Of a DNA stretch of 64,000 bases, positions 25,148 through 37,849 are shown one piece after another. The stretch spans positions 1,562,779 to 1,626,778 of the forward strand of contig NC_030383.2 in assembly GCF_001625215.2 (NCBI RefSeq). Direction: 5' to 3'. The notes below the pieces were generated by a model. The model ran no database searches, was not told the DNA's origin, and saw only the letters and a list, made by a program, of their open reading frames with translations. Both the position numbers and the translations under genes were made by a program. Origin of the DNA: Daucus carota subsp. sativus. Its lineage: Eukaryota > Streptophyta > Magnoliopsida > Apiales > Apiaceae. Each line of letters starts with the position of its first letter. The first letter of the stretch is position 1.

Positions 25148-25236
25148 CGCCACTCCAACTCTTCACCATCAAACTGCACTTGAAAAATTACACCACTCCA
25201 ACTCTTCACCAGCAAACTACACTCGGAAAATTAACC
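25148..25236. repeat. 44-bp tandem repeat
   Basis: Two neighbouring copies of CCACTCCAACTCTTCACCA, each followed by CAAACT-CACT-GAAAATTA, with a degenerate third copy to about 25300. It lies downstream of the topoisomerase gene. Function unknown. Confidence 0.6.
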
Positions 25237-25735
25237 ATACCTTTGCAAGCTACAACCAACCAAACTATACAACTCTTTACCAGCAACTACTCAGACAATC
25301 GATTAACCATCACCAAGACCACATCCAAGCAGTTAAAACAATGTAGTTTGTGGTCCCAATATTGAATGGCACCAACCTCATTACCTTATTTCTACACTTA
25401 ACTACATTCGCTTTCGAATTGGGATGAGTTGCACCTCGGTTAATATATTAGTAGAACAGCTAAAATATGAGTCCTCCGGAATTAGGTAATAGCCCTGTAT
25501 GTCATTACAAGTAGTACTTTGTTATTAGACAATTCTTCAGAGCTGCTTTTACACATTGAGCAATCTAAATAAACGGATACAGGGAGGCAACTCGCCATAT
25601 TGATTCAGATTACTCAATACAACACGAAGTTTCCGCAGTTAAATATATGTATTAAAAAAAATGTATAACTAAAATGGAAAATAAGGGGGAAACGGGGTCA
25701 AAGAGGAAAGGTTGGGGTTCTGAGTCGGCACAGAG

Positions 25736-28700
25736 TTAGAATCTGAAGCTCGGCTCAACATCCATTGCCCAAGCAAACTTTGCCAGAAGAGACTTGTTGA
25801 ACATCTGCATTGAAATTGAGCATAAAACAGAACAGCCAGAGCAATTGATTTAGAAAGGAGCACTACCAAGAAAACATTATAATGCAAGATAGGTAAGGAA
25901 CACCCAGTTGCCCACAGCACAGACCAGTGATCTGAAAGTGTGTGTACGTATGTATTGACACTCACAGGCAAGGGAAAAAAAAACTCTAGTGCATGAAATA
26001 TTAAAGATGTTCATTCACATTTATTTCAGCAACTTTACCTTCTCAATGGGAACTTCATACCGCTTGCACCAAGCTACGGTAATCCTAGGATCAAGATAAT
26101 TTATTTTTGATGTACCCAACGCCACAGTTTTCAAATCCTCCTTGGTTTCCTTATCTCGCTCCATTTTTTCAATCTTTACATTGGTTTGAGCGATCTTCTT
26201 CTCTATCCTGCAGTTTTTTGTTTTTTTGTTAGCAACTAAGTAATATCATCTAACAAAGCCAGTTTGCACGTGATATAACGACCAATGCCCTTACGCTTCT
26301 GGATTCATGTTCCTCTTTGTCTTCCCATCAGAACCTTTTAGTGGTGGCTTCCCTTTCTTTGCCCTACTTAAATCAGTTTTCAGCTCTTCAATAAGATTCT
26401 GAGAACAAGAACAAGTCAGTTGACCACTTAAAGAATATGATAAGGGGACAATAATCAGCTTGTAATTTAATTTTTACTATTACTTTATATGGTACATAGG
26501 TAATATGATTAAACTCATCAATATAAAAACATGCACGAACAGAAGATGACAGAAGTGTTCTCATACATCATGAAGATGAAACTAGATGGGAAGTCAAACT
26601 ACCACCAACTCTTGAAGTGACACGGTATCATGAAATCAAGCCGAGGTAGAGAGCACATACTATTGGGTAGCTACATTGCTTTCATAATTTTTGAAGGTAA
26701 GTCATGCAGATAAATTGATATATAAAAAGGTTCTTACCTTTAGCTCGTTTATCTTCTCATCCAACCTCATCATTTGTGTACTATGGGACTTTGAGACACT
26801 ACGTTGATGATTGCAAATAATTGCTACCTGCAACCAAGCATGACGACATGAAGCTTGACAAAGCATTAAGATATTGCATATAAAAAATTGCAACCACCCT
26901 TTACCTCTTTATTGGCATGCTGGTAAACAGCAACCTTCTGAGAAACATCTCCGCCTTTTGTTTCCTTGTTTAACTGTTACAGGGTGGGGAAGAGATCATG
27001 AGATAGACAAAAATTTATATATGTCTAAAGACTTGAAGTTTGTGTATCTTCTCGGAAGATACATGAAAACTTAGCTGCTTGCATATTACACAAAAATAAT
27101 ATTTATTAATTAGCATGTAAAGAAGTTTCACAAGTTAATGATGACTCTTATAAAAAAAGCCCACTGCATAAAATTTTCATGAGTTTTACCCCCTAGTTTA
27201 GTACCATATATACTACATTGTATGACATCCCGTAATATCACACACTGCTTAAAATTCTGAAGCAACTTAAGCTTTATAGCCTAAACAATTCTCAGAAAAG
27301 CACAACCTCAATCCTATAGACTCTGGTTGTCTTCAGTTACGGGAATATTAGTATGAATTACTAGGTCATTTTGTTGATATTTCAAGCATTTGAACTCAGC
27401 TCATTCCATTCCACATATCCTGTTATGATCAATTCATTCGCACATGAAGTTTGCTCATTTGCATTTCCTATTAGCAGTTTACGCCAACCACCATCACCTA
27501 TCATAATATTTTAATCCTTCCCTCATTAGGATTTTCCTTTGACACTTCAATTTTCCCCACCCTACAGAAATTGTACTTCTTCAGAACAATGTGCAGCTAA
27601 CATGGACACTTTAATATAAAGATCACGAAAGAAAACTTTCAAAAATATCGTGCATGACTGCAGAAGAATCTGCAACATAAAGTAAAGAGTAAAGACTGCC
27701 AGATTCTCGGCTCGGTAAATTGTAGATGCATCTTACCATCTCATCTAATGTTATGGATGCATTATATGTACGGAAGACTTTTGCAGAAAGACCGGGCATC
27801 AATTCCTTTAGATGGGCATTCAGTTTAGATGTGTCGAGCTTGTCGAAAAGATTATCACTACCTTTTTTCCCTGATACAACATTATGAGATAATCAGCAAT
27901 CCTGAGAAAAGAAAAAATATCAACAACTTTTGTCCCAATAAGTAGGCAGTGAACTGACCACTTCTGAACTGTTGAATTGCCTTAAACACAGGGATTTCAA
28001 CCTCGACCTCGTTCTGGTATCTAATAGAATCTTTACCAAGAAAGTCAAGCTGGAACATCAAAGGAATATTTAGTGACAACATGTATCAAGTTTAAGGAGC
28101 TGAGAAGTTTGTCAAAGCTTGTAAAAGATCAAAGAAATTCTGTTAAATCGAATCCACTCTCATATAACATGAAGCTTAGCTTTTTGATACTACAAAACCC
28201 CAATACATAATTATACATAGAGATATAGATACATTCCCTAAAACTATGAGTCCTTTTTTACTGTTTTGAAGCTGTATCGATACACTAAATTTAGTAAATA
28301 GTATATACTCAAAAAACAGTAATAGCGGATAGAAACCATTTACCTTCAAAATATTTGGAGGGCTTGGTTCAACATTTTCTACTTTTAATGTACAACAACC
28401 AACAGTATCAGCCTCGTCATCATCCTGCAGAACCCCAAACACTGGTATAATTCTTGTAGATTGATATTTTTTATATAAACATAACTTGCGGCGAGCAAGT
28501 TTTGGTGAATTAATTACTATGTATTAACTATTAAGTATATTGCAATATTTGCTCAAAGTGATTCAGGACCAAGATATTTTCTCTTGAAATTATGTCCTCA
28601 AAAAAGCCTTGTCAGTTAGTTAGCAGAACTTTTACGGTTACCCAAAATCATATTTGCCAAAGTAATTGTAGGTAAATAGGAAGTGGAGAGAAATTCAGGT

Positions 28701-31700
28701 ATGTACAATCATATTCATTATACCTTCTCATTTCCTGCCCTCAGAGCTAGTTTATCAATCAGATAAGTTGCCACTGCTATTTGTCGCTTTGTAACATCTT
28801 TACTAGAAAAATCTTTAGTGTAAGCTGTTCTAATGCCCTCAATATACCCCTGGAGAAGTCAAATATAAAATTAGGTTTGGCGATTAGCTCATCCAACCCA
28901 GGTAGACGCTAGCTTGTCAAAAATTTGCATCAAAAAGTTGTTTAATATACCTTTAACTTCCTTGCTTTCTCATATTTTTCCTTGTCACTTTGTCCTTTTA
29001 AGGAACTGCTAGCTGCTAGGAACACGTATTTAAACTCTTTTCCATTGATTGGATCATTCCAATAGGCTAACCAAGTAACAGTATTATCATGCCTAACTTC
29101 TTTCCAGCTGTTAAACGACAAAGTAGCAACATTACACGAAAAAATACATCACTGAAGTGGCTTCTGATGCAATGGGGAAAAACAAATAAATAATAGAAGA
29201 GGCGGAACCTCTCTCCAGGAATTGGGCATTCTGGTATTGGAGCATCTTTTCCGATATTTATAGTAATGTCACTTGGGGATATACGCTTTTTCAATTTTCC
29301 CATCTGGAAAAAAAATAATTCAGTGTTTTAATAAGTAAATAATGAAAATAAGGCATGAATACCAAAGGAATAAATTATATCATGATATTGTATGTATGCT
29401 GATCTGCTTATATTCTTAGTGGGTAAATCATAATGCCAGAAACCTTTGGATGCTCTCCACGGCCTCTAAACAACCCCGGTGGTTCAACTCTAAAATTCCC
29501 AACCTGCACTCAAGTCCAAGTAGTTGTATCAGACAAGGCATTTGGCTCTTATTTAACAGTATGATGCTACTCCTTTCCTGATGCAAGAACATATGATGGG
29601 AGAATGGGGTGATTCCTTCCTCTAAGATTAGAACTAAAATGTAGACAGTTTTAAAGATCTGTCAACAGACTTTTTATTGAAACTTAATGCATAAACTTAA
29701 ATACTACACACTGCACAATAATACAAGACACCCAAGCTAGGTAACCTTTTCCTTGACACCATCAACGACCGCCCACATGTACTTTTCCTCTTGTTTCAGC
29801 TTCTCTTCTTTCACTGCTTTCTTCTCCTGCACAAACGAACCTCTTCATCAATACATGAATAAAATGAATTACCAAACACTGCTCCTTGTTGGTATAAGAA
29901 CACATGATAAACAGCAACTATTGTTTAAGAACTCCCCCAAAAAATATTCTCTGATAATCTCGTAATGATACAGCAACAAATTATTTCACTAGAAAGCAGA
30001 CTGCATTTCACGCTCTATGAATGCTGCAGCATCTCTCCACAGATACCATTACTACAAATACCAGTTATGTTTACGCAGTCCAGATGAAAAAAAAGTTTCT
30101 TGGACAAGAATATCTATGATACCTATTAATATTTTAATAAAAAGATGAATCAAGGATATGTTCTACTTCAGGTAAAACCAAGGCTCTTGAAGAATGACTT
30201 TGCCATATATGGGGTATTTCAACTAATAAGTAACATTTTCAAGCTAAAAATTAGAAAACATGCAGAAAATGCACTCACTTCTGCACTCATTTGTTTCTTC
30301 TTCTCCTTTTCAGTCTGATGCCACTCATAGATTGGGGTGAAATCACAGTCATCCAGATTCTTAATTATGTGGTTTCTTCCGAGTATTTTTTTCCAGTCAT
30401 TCATGACATTCTCTCTGAACACAGGTTTTGTCATGTATTCAGTATCTTGCATAACAGCAATCATTGTTGCAACCTGTAAATGATAAGTATGCAGCTTTTA
30501 AGTAACATACACAAAGGATGCAGTAACTGGATCATGAAAGAAAATTATGGAGGTTCACCTCCTCTTGTTCAGGAGTTAGGTCAACTGGCTTTCCTTTGTA
30601 CAGCATCTTAACCCCGTGCGGCTTGTACGGAGGAGGGAAAATGACACCGTTATGAACTAAGGTTGTCCATTTCTGACCTTCACCAGAGCCAGGGGGGACC
30701 TTCAAAGACTTCGAAAATTGAGTGCTTTTAGTGATTTTTTTAGAATTCTTATTAACTTTATTAAGTGAAGAAGAAACAGAGACTGCTGATTTCTTTTTAT
30801 CGGATGCTTTACTGATTGGGGTGGCTGGCTTCTTGACTCTCTGGCTGATAGTAGCATTATCATCGTCACTGTCATCAGCTTCTTTTTTCGGTTCTGCTTT
30901 GACTGTTACTTTCTTACCGTTAACTGGTGTAGATGCAGCTGTATGCTTCGCCTTTTTCACTGGAGACTGGCCTGAACATTTGACTTCAGCAGAGGGTCTT
31001 TTATTTATTGCAGTAGAGGGATTTTTAACATTATCTTTGACATTTGTACCATTTTGCCGAGGTTTTGATGCAAAAGGTTTGCCCTCATCAGAATCATATG
31101 CATTGCTAGATTCCCCGGCATTTGACTTCTGTTTAAATTTATGTGATAATGGTATATCATCCTCCGAATCTTCCTCCTTTATTCCTAGGTCTTTTGCTAA
31201 CGCAGCAGGACCAGAACTGCTGGGCCTTCTGTTCACCTCAGAAATGCTTCCCTTGGATCCTCCAACCGGGAGTCTAGAATTTAATGGTTTATCATCATCT
31301 GAATCCTCAGAGCCACTGTCTGGTTCCTCCTTAGGTATTCCAGATGGCCTCTCTGCTTTAACAATAGCAGTTCTGTTCTGCTGAGAATTTTGTCTGGATT
31401 GGTCAGCCCCAGAAGTCGATGCTTTTGTACTTCCCACAGGCGGCTTCACTTGTGATGCCTTGGACGATGAAACCGATGCTTTTGGGCTGGCCAATGGCGA
31501 TACAACAGGTGATCCCTTGGTGGAGGGAACTGTTTTACCTTTTTGAACATTAGAATCATGACCATTGGTAGACCGTACATCAGATATTGGTCTCCCCGAC
31601 TTGCCATCAGGCTTCTGCACTGATGATTTTTTGACATCTGGCTTGGCCTGGTTTTGCTTTACTGACGTGTTACTCCTCTTAAATATTAAGGGCTTATCAT

Positions 31701-31725
31701 CCTCGCTATCAGATCCATGCTCCAT
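25736..31725 (-). CDS. TOP1: DNA topoisomerase I (type IB)
   Basis: Fifteen exons: 31725-30559, 30473-30279, 29826-29746, 29503-29444, 29303-29209, 29107-28951, 28849-28724, 28424-28344, 28049-27959, 27870-27737, 26973-26905, 26827-26738, 26398-26295, 26207-26039 and 25804-25736. They total 2688 nt, 895 residues (Arabidopsis TOP1alpha 916). The nuclear enzyme relaxes supercoils through a 3'-phosphotyrosine nick. Residues 1 to about 340 are a charged, Ser/Lys/Asp-rich disordered tail with repeated [10 protein letters not shown]-like blocks. The core follows from [18 protein letters not shown]. Catalytic residues sit in LALRAGNEK (Arg), [11 protein letters not shown] (Lys), KVFRTYNAS (Arg), AIICNHQR (His) and [10 protein letters not shown], whose Tyr854 is the nucleophile. 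The protein ends FRF. The gene looks whole. Confidence 0.96.
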
Positions 31726-31729
31726 TTCT

Positions 31730-32405
31730 GTTTGTCACCAACCAAAACAGACATTCAGTTCTAAACATCACTTTCCATAATATACACAGAGTTGAGGATG
31801 CCTACATCCCAATCTTTATAGCTACAAATATATACTCGCTACTCTAGGTACAATTCCTACAAAGTAGTGTTTAGTATATAGAACAAGAAGAAATCAATCC
31901 AACCAGATGTTCACCGTGACTACAAGCCTATATTTCCGCTTAAACAATTAAGAAACTTTAAGGAAGCAAACATTCGATACCATGTTGCTTCACTGAAATA
32001 TACAATGTAAACACACTATAAGCACATATGACATAACATCAAAAAATTTAAGCAATTAAAAACCACATTCTCCACATGGCAAATAATCGATGCAACTTAA
32101 AATATAATAAATCATATAATTACAATTAACAGCACAACACCACCATTAAATCGCAACACTGCATAGCAAAAGACCTAAACATAATCACTACTACAACTGC
32201 ATAATCAATAGCCACGTCAATCTATTCTAATTTAATTTTACAGTAGCATGTTACAATTGATCCGAAACCGAAATCACCTCCACACCAAAACACACAATTA
32301 CAGCACAATTGCGCTGCAACGTCATCAAAATCAACACGGATTAATCAATTCAACACTAATCGATCATCAATTCAGCTAATTAAAAGAGAGACAAACAGAG
32401 AGGGA

Positions 32406-32448
<43 letters not shown>

Positions 32449-32456
32449 GATGAGTA
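31730..32456 (-). other. Probable leader intron of TOP1
   Basis: On the minus strand the start codon is preceded by ACAAACAG|AAATGG, a good acceptor. A donor-like CTG|GTACTC lies at about 32456, just below a CT-rich stretch that looks like a transcription-start region. An intron of about 0.7 kb in the 5' leader is therefore likely. It is inferred from splice motifs only. Confidence 0.45.
32395..32447. repeat. (AG)n microsatellite at the TOP1 5' end
   Basis: Nearly pure GA/AG repeat; on the TOP1 strand it reads as (CT)n, common in plant core promoters and leaders (pyrimidine patch). Confidence 0.9.
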
Positions 32457-32460
32457 CCAG

Positions 32461-33580
32461 AGAGAGACAGAGAGATTGAGAGGGAGAGAGACGATGTGTG
32501 TGAAGAAGCAACGCCGGCGGGGAGATTGGGGTGGGGCAAGCAGAGCTAGGGCTAATAGATGGGACGTTACGAGCAGTGTTGGTGTGTTTGGATTCACCGG
32601 GTTGAAATCGAGAAATTTGTTGGATAAATGCCCCTTTTTTCTTACTCTTCTAACCTAATTTACATTTACTTTTTGCTGTTTTTTAACGACTAACGGACTC
32701 TTATTTATTTACGATAAAATACGATATCGCTTATTTATGGTTCGAGACTTCGAGTTACAAACATGAAAAGTAACCATGGAAATAAAGTGAAATTATCTGA
32801 AAAATAAATTTGAGTTAAACGTTCATAACCATATCATGTCGTAGTACGATAAAAATTACGATTATGTAGTTTGTTTGTTTTATATAAACTTAAGAAACAC
32901 AAAATCTCTTCAAATATTTTGTGCCAACTATTACAAGAGAGAGCAAACCTCGTTTCGGTTCGGTTTCTAGGTGAAGCCGAAACTGAAACCACAAGTCCTC
33001 GATTTTAAAAATTGAAAACTGCAATCGAACTGTTGGTTTCCGTTTCCGTTTTAATCGCTTCGATTTCGATTTTAAAACCGCAAAAAATTAAATCGATAAA
33101 CAAATTCCAATTTAATAAATAAATTAGTTAATTTGATTAATAGTTAAAGAGAAATTTTGAAATTTAAACAATCACTTAAAGAAGAAACTATTTATTGTAT
33201 CCAGCGTAACGAAGATATAAACAAAAACCTAATTAGATAATTAACTTAATGATAACATGATAAAATGCTTATAGTAATTAAAATATATATTTATGCTTAT
33301 TCACCAGTAATATGACAATCACACTATATCTCACTACATTATACTACTGCATATAATTAATATATTGTTTGATAAGTCATGATACACTATGAGATATTAA
33401 TTTAGTCTATATATTTTTCTTATCAAACTATATGGAAAAATAATATTTATAATTATTTAATATCGGTTCGATTCGTTTTTCTACTGTTCGGTTTTCACTT
33501 GAAACTAGAGCTGTATCCATTAGTATCGGTTCAGTTTTTAAATTTATTTTGCGAAAACATATTTTAACTTTTTATAAAAT
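32461..33580. other. Intergenic, CGGTT-rich element fragments
   Basis: TOP1 promoter side. Around 32950-33090 and 33460-33545 the words TCGGTTCGG and CGATTTCGATTTT recur, which suggests the two ends of a decayed non-autonomous transposon of about 600 bp. No gene is seen. Confidence 0.4.
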
Positions 33581-33782
33581 ATACTTCCTCCATCACATTC
33601 ATTTGTATATATTTTTTTTAGACGTCCCATCAATTGTATACATTCCAAAAATAGTAAGATTTTATAATATAAAACTTCAACTACACACACTACTTTCTTA
33701 CAGCACAGCTACTTTATACATTAAATATTAGTTGGCCCCACCACTTACTTACTCACATTACATCCATTTTATATATTAAATA

Positions 33783-34016
33783 CTCCCTCCGTTTTTTAAT
33801 ATATGATGTTTGACTTTTTAGGACACACTTTTAAGTGCTTTGACCGGGTAGTTAAAAGTATTATTTTTGAAATTTTCTTTTTCTGAATAAAAATATGTAA
33901 TCAAAATTTTAATTCACAAAAAAAAAATTATTAAAAATAATAATTTTTACTATCGGGCAAACCACATAAAGATACGTGCCCAAGTCAACAGTGACATATA
34001 AAAAAAACAGAGGGAG
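33783..34016. mobile_element. Stowaway MITE with an empty-site partner
   Basis: A 234-bp element with TA duplications (33781-33782 and 34017-34018). The termini are CTCCCTCCGTTTTTTAATAT and, on the other strand, CTCCCTCTGTTTTTTTTATAT. The paralogous stretch near 36705-36720 reads TTAAATATTAGTTGG without it, which is the expected pre-insertion site. Confidence 0.88.
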
Positions 34017-34052
34017 TATTAGTTAGTGCCACCACTTTACCTACTTTTACTA

Positions 34053-34278
34053 CTCCCTCTGTCTCAAATTATGTGACCTTGATTGACTAGCACGGTGTTA
34101 AAGAAATCAAAACTTGACTTAATGATAATCAAAAAATGAAATAGTTGGTGTTAAAATAAGTGTATTATATATAGATGTGTGGTTGTGATAATCTTAAATA
34201 TATGCTATAAGTAGATGGTAATTTTTCTTCAGACATCCGAAAAAGGAAAGGAGGTCATATAAAATGGGACGGAGCGAA
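34053..34278. mobile_element. Stowaway-like MITE
   Basis: The left end CTCCCTCTGTCTCAAATTAT follows TA (34051-34052). The right end runs ATAAAATGGGACGGAGCGAA before TA (34279-34280), inverted to the left with a few changes. A diverged copy lies at about 36747-36975 within the homologous region. Confidence 0.7.
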
Positions 34279-34460
34279 TACTTTACTTCACTAAATTAAA
34301 ATTTTTTCTTAACCTCCGTGGCACAACCATTTGTCCAGAACTAACTCATTGAGACGGAGAGTGTAGTTTTTTAACTTATTATTAAAAAAATATTAGACAT
34401 TACAATTTTATTCAGAAAAAATTATAATAATTTATAAAACTATATTTTACAAAAATATTT

Positions 34461-35410
34461 TATGAGATGGTAAAAATTGATAATCGAATACTGATATGGG
34501 CTCGGCCGACAGTCGATGTATGTATTATAGCAAAAACCCAACAATAGAGAAAGTCTTGAGAAACCCAGAAGTTAACAGAAAGCACAGAATCAGAGCATGT
34601 CTCTTTCTGGGTTTGGGCCACAGATGCTACGAAGTAAAAAAGTTACCCAAACACACATAAAATATTTGTTCTTTGTTAGCTTTATAACTTTTTACGGAAA
34701 TCGAAAGATAAAATAGTCGAATACCCGAAATCTAGAATTTTGATGTTCTAAAAGACGGATATAGAGTTTATTAATTTTTTTGGAAGGATATATACTTCTA
34801 TACTTGTTATTAAATAAAATTAAATATTTAAATATTGGTTAATCATTGTTTAAACTAAACAACATGTTAGAAGTACCTACAAGCTGTAAGATTGCGAGAA
34901 TTTGTTTCTCATAAAAAGAGCAAACAACTTGAATATAGAAAATAGAAATCAGATAATTTCGCTAATATGAGATCTTCAAGAATATGTCAAGAAATAAATG
35001 AATAAATCCAAATGAAAAATATTATTATCGTAAAATTATGACTCACTTAACAGATTCAACAAAAGTATCTTTCAATAATCGAATACACTCAGACACTCAA
35101 GTTTCGGAATCTCCACGTACCAGGCCATGATTACCTCCTAATAAATTTTTCTTTATTTTGAAATATAATTTTCTATATTACTTTTCTGACATATTATTTA
35201 TTATCTATGTACATTTTTTTTCCTTCTTTAAAAATCATATGTTATGTACTTATATGCATGTTCACCTGGGTGTCACGATTATGGGCCTAAGAACAGCGAA
35301 CCGACCTGCATCATCTTATCTGCTTCTTCACCCTTAATTTACGAACCTCTCATTTTCCTCTGCACGTTATTCCAAATCATATATATATCTTTTACATTCT
35401 AAATTTTACG
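34461..35410. other. Intergenic, nothing recognised
   Basis: AT-rich spacer with no gene, RNA or clear element boundary seen. Confidence 0.5.
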
Positions 35411-35414
35411 ATTA

Positions 35415-36147
35415 CTAGCCTTTAACCCGTGCGAAGCACGGGCGGATATATAGTCGTAATTTATTATTTATATTTTAAAATTTAACATCATTTTATTAAT
35501 ATTTTAGTATTAATGGATTGAGTTTTAATTAAATTATATTATTCAATTGACTATATTTTCATACGAGGATATTAGTACATTTTATCCAAATTTAGTACAC
35601 GTAGATTTAAAAATAAAAAAAATCAGAAAATTCAAATCTTTTCCAAACATAACCGATCGTGTAATACTTTTGAAAGATTCAGTAATCTAATCAATCGAAT
35701 TTCAACATAATTTTGTAATCTTGGTTTTTTTTACAACAATAACTTTTAAGATTAGAGTTATAAATGGTTATGTAATGGTTCGTGTTTATCTTGAGATATA
35801 ATACGTTAAAGTTAAAAAGAGTTATATGAATGTTGTTAAAAAAAATATTCAAAATTGTATATTTATAATTTTATTTATAACATCATTATAATTTTTTTAA
35901 TGAAATATTATATGATAATGTATTTTTATCAGTGTTTTTAGTATTTGAAACTGTTTAATTATTATATGATAATGGATTGTTATGAGTGTTTTTAGTATTT
36001 GAAACTGTTTAACAATATACTAATAGACTCCACATTTGTAGAGTTATAGACTTATAGTACCAAAAGGACAGTACCAAACCAAAAAATATAACTAAAATCT
36101 TGGACTACAAATTATACCCATGTTGGCTTATTATAATATAGTATAGA
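35415..36147 (-). mobile_element. Non-autonomous Helitron, 733 bp, clean ends
   Basis: Read on the minus strand it begins TCTATACTATATTATAATAA (from 36147) and ends with a hairpin GCCCGTGC-TTC-GCACGGG (35442-35426), seven bases of spacer and CTAG (35418-35415). The host bases are A before the 5' end (36148) and T after the 3' end (35414), the AT target typical of Helitrons; there is no target duplication. Inside, about 35908-36013, a unit of about 60 bp containing AGTGTTTTTAGTATTTGAAA is repeated in tandem. There is no Rep/helicase coding, so it depends on an autonomous copy elsewhere. Confidence 0.9.
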
Positions 36148-36509
36148 TGTCATTCATTTATATATTGTTACGTGTGAAATCAAAACTCAAGGATAAACAT
36201 GAAACAGAGACCGCAAGAGTACAGACAACTCGGTAAGTACAACCTAGCTAACTGGTTGTGTATGTTAGTGTAGGGCCACAGGCCATATGTACGTGTTTTC
36301 TGTTATCTCCTCCTCGCGAACCGACCTCTGCCCGATTCTGTTTTGTCTTCAAAATTATTGATCTAATTATTATTTAACACTTTTAATCAATAAAAAAATT
36401 AAACGAATATATTAACCGTCTTTTGAGACTTATCTACTAATTTCTGCGTTCCGCTTAATATCTATACAGTTTATTTCACTGACACATATTTTAATTTTTC
36501 AAACAAAAT

Positions 36510-37147
36510 ACACTCAATCCGTCTTATTCATTTGTATACAAATTTCTTTTTTGAGACGTATTATCAATCGTATACATTCCAAAAATAATAAGATTTTATG
36601 ATATAAACTTCAGCTACACGCACTACTTTATTACACCACAATTACTTTATACATTAAATATTAGTCGGTCACACCACTTTACTCACGTTACTTCCACTTC
36701 ATATATTAAATATTAGTTGGTGTCATCACTTTACCTACTTTTACAACTCTTTACGTTTCAAATTATGTGACCTTGTTTGACTAGCACGGTGTTAAAGAGA
36801 TTAAAACTTGACTTAATGATAACCATAAAAATGAGATAGTGTGTGCTAAAATAAGTGTATTATATATGAATGTGTACTTGTAATAATCTTAAATGTATGC
36901 TATAAGTAGATGGTACATTTTTTTGAGACATCCGAAAAAGGAAAGGAGGTCATATAAAATGAGATTGAGGGAGTTTTTTTATAGAACTTATTGAGACGGA
37001 GGGAGTAGGTTTTTAACTTATTGTTAAAAAATATTAGACATTAAAATTTTATTCGGAAAAAATTATGATAATTTATAGAACTATATTTTACAAGAATTGT
37101 TGATCCTCTATCCTAATTGTATACTTTTTGCCGGACGGAGGGAGTAA
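36510..37147. mobile_element. Compound Stowaway-like region, copy B
   Basis: The same family as 33580-34460 but lacking the MITE at 33783-34016. The right side ends near GGACGGAGGGAGTA (37133-37146), a Stowaway-type terminus followed by TA. The left boundary near CACTCAATCCGTCTTATTC is less certain. Confidence 0.6.
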
Positions 37148-37295
37148 ATTGTATACCAGAAGCCTGCAGGCTCTAAGCTACTCAATTAATGAACAAATAA
37201 CACAAATATCATTACAGCAGCATAAATATACTTGTACAACTTACACATGATTTGTGTGTGCATGTGTAGAATTCTTCACTAAATTTCATGATTTC

Positions 37296-37709
37296 TCACA
37301 TATCATCAGAAGATTCAGGGCTCGGAAACTCATTCAAATCCGGCTTCAGGAAGGTCCTAGAAGATTTATCCGCGGATAATTCAAGGGCATCAACCCTAGC
37401 GCCAACTTCAGTAGCTTTCTGTCTAATAAAAGCCGCAGACAGCTCCTGATGATGACTGTAGCCTTCATCTCGATGATCAGCCAAGATATCGGGAAAATTA
37501 AGCCGTGCTGATGGGCCGCGGAGGTAGAACACCGCGGTGTCGTAGGCACGGGCTGCAGCCACCGGGGAAGAGTAGGAACCAAGCCAGATTCGAGACCGTT
37601 TGTTCGGCTCTCTGATCTCAGCCACCCATTTCCCCCATTTTCTCATCCTTATACCTCTGTAAGGGTTGGGCTTGTCTTGCTTTTGCGCCCTTGGCTTTCT
37701 TTTCTCCAT
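37296..37709 (-). CDS. DREB-type ERF transcription factor with EAR motif
   Basis: A single-exon gene of 137 residues. One AP2/ERF DNA-binding domain spans about residues 17-73 ([19 protein letters not shown] at its start, [18 protein letters not shown] in the middle). Val and Glu in KWVAEIREP are the DREB-type determinants for DRE/CRT (A/GCCGAC) sites. The C-terminus has DLNEFP at 124-129, a DLNxxP EAR motif that recruits TOPLESS-type corepressors. The best family match is ERF subgroup II (DREB A-5, the DEAR1/ERF008-011 relatives), small nuclear repressors in stress and growth responses. The start is the first in-frame ATG. A TATA box lies about 130 bp upstream. Confidence 0.92.
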   Translation of the reverse strand: MEKRKPRAQKQDKPNPYRGIRMRKWGKWVAEIREPNKRSRIWLGSYSSPVAAARAYDTAVFYLRGPSARLNFPDILADHRDEGYSHHQELSAAFIRQKATEVGARVDALELSADKSSRTFLKPDLNEFPSPESSDDM

Positions 37710-37835
37710 CGCACAAAATTAATTTTGGAAAAATATTCGACACTTGGGACTTGGGAGCACCGGAGAAAAATAAGGGATGGAGAACTTATAAACTAGCTAG
37801 GAGTTTCAAGAAGCGCTTCTCGCAAAGCTAGTTGC

Positions 37836-37845
37836 ATTTATATAG
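37836..37845 (-). promoter_or_regulatory. TATA box of the ERF gene
   Basis: On the minus strand CTATATAAAT, a near-perfect TATA consensus, lies about 130 bp before the ATG, giving a leader of about 95 nt. Confidence 0.55.
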
Positions 37846-37849
37846 GCTG

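Larger units (their letters stand above)
33580..34460. mobile_element. Compound Stowaway-like region, copy A
   Basis: This region is homologous, in the same direction, to about 36510-37100. Shared words include CATTCATTTGTATA, TATACATTCCAAAAATA, AGCACGGTGTTAAAGA and AAGGAAAGGAGGTCATATAA. It contains two MITEs (33783-34016 and 34053-34278), so it is a nest of elements. It is non-coding. Confidence 0.65.

Noticed and set aside
30722-31384. 220-codon open frame opposite the TOP1 N-terminal exon
   Set aside because: It is the antisense shadow of the Ser/Lys/Asp-rich TOP1 tail, whose codon bias leaves the other strand open. The TOP1 frame is supported by splicing and homology.
35426-35442. GC-rich hairpin as a transcription terminator
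   Set aside because: This is a plant nuclear sequence; the hairpin is the 3' end of a Helitron with CTAG seven bases away.
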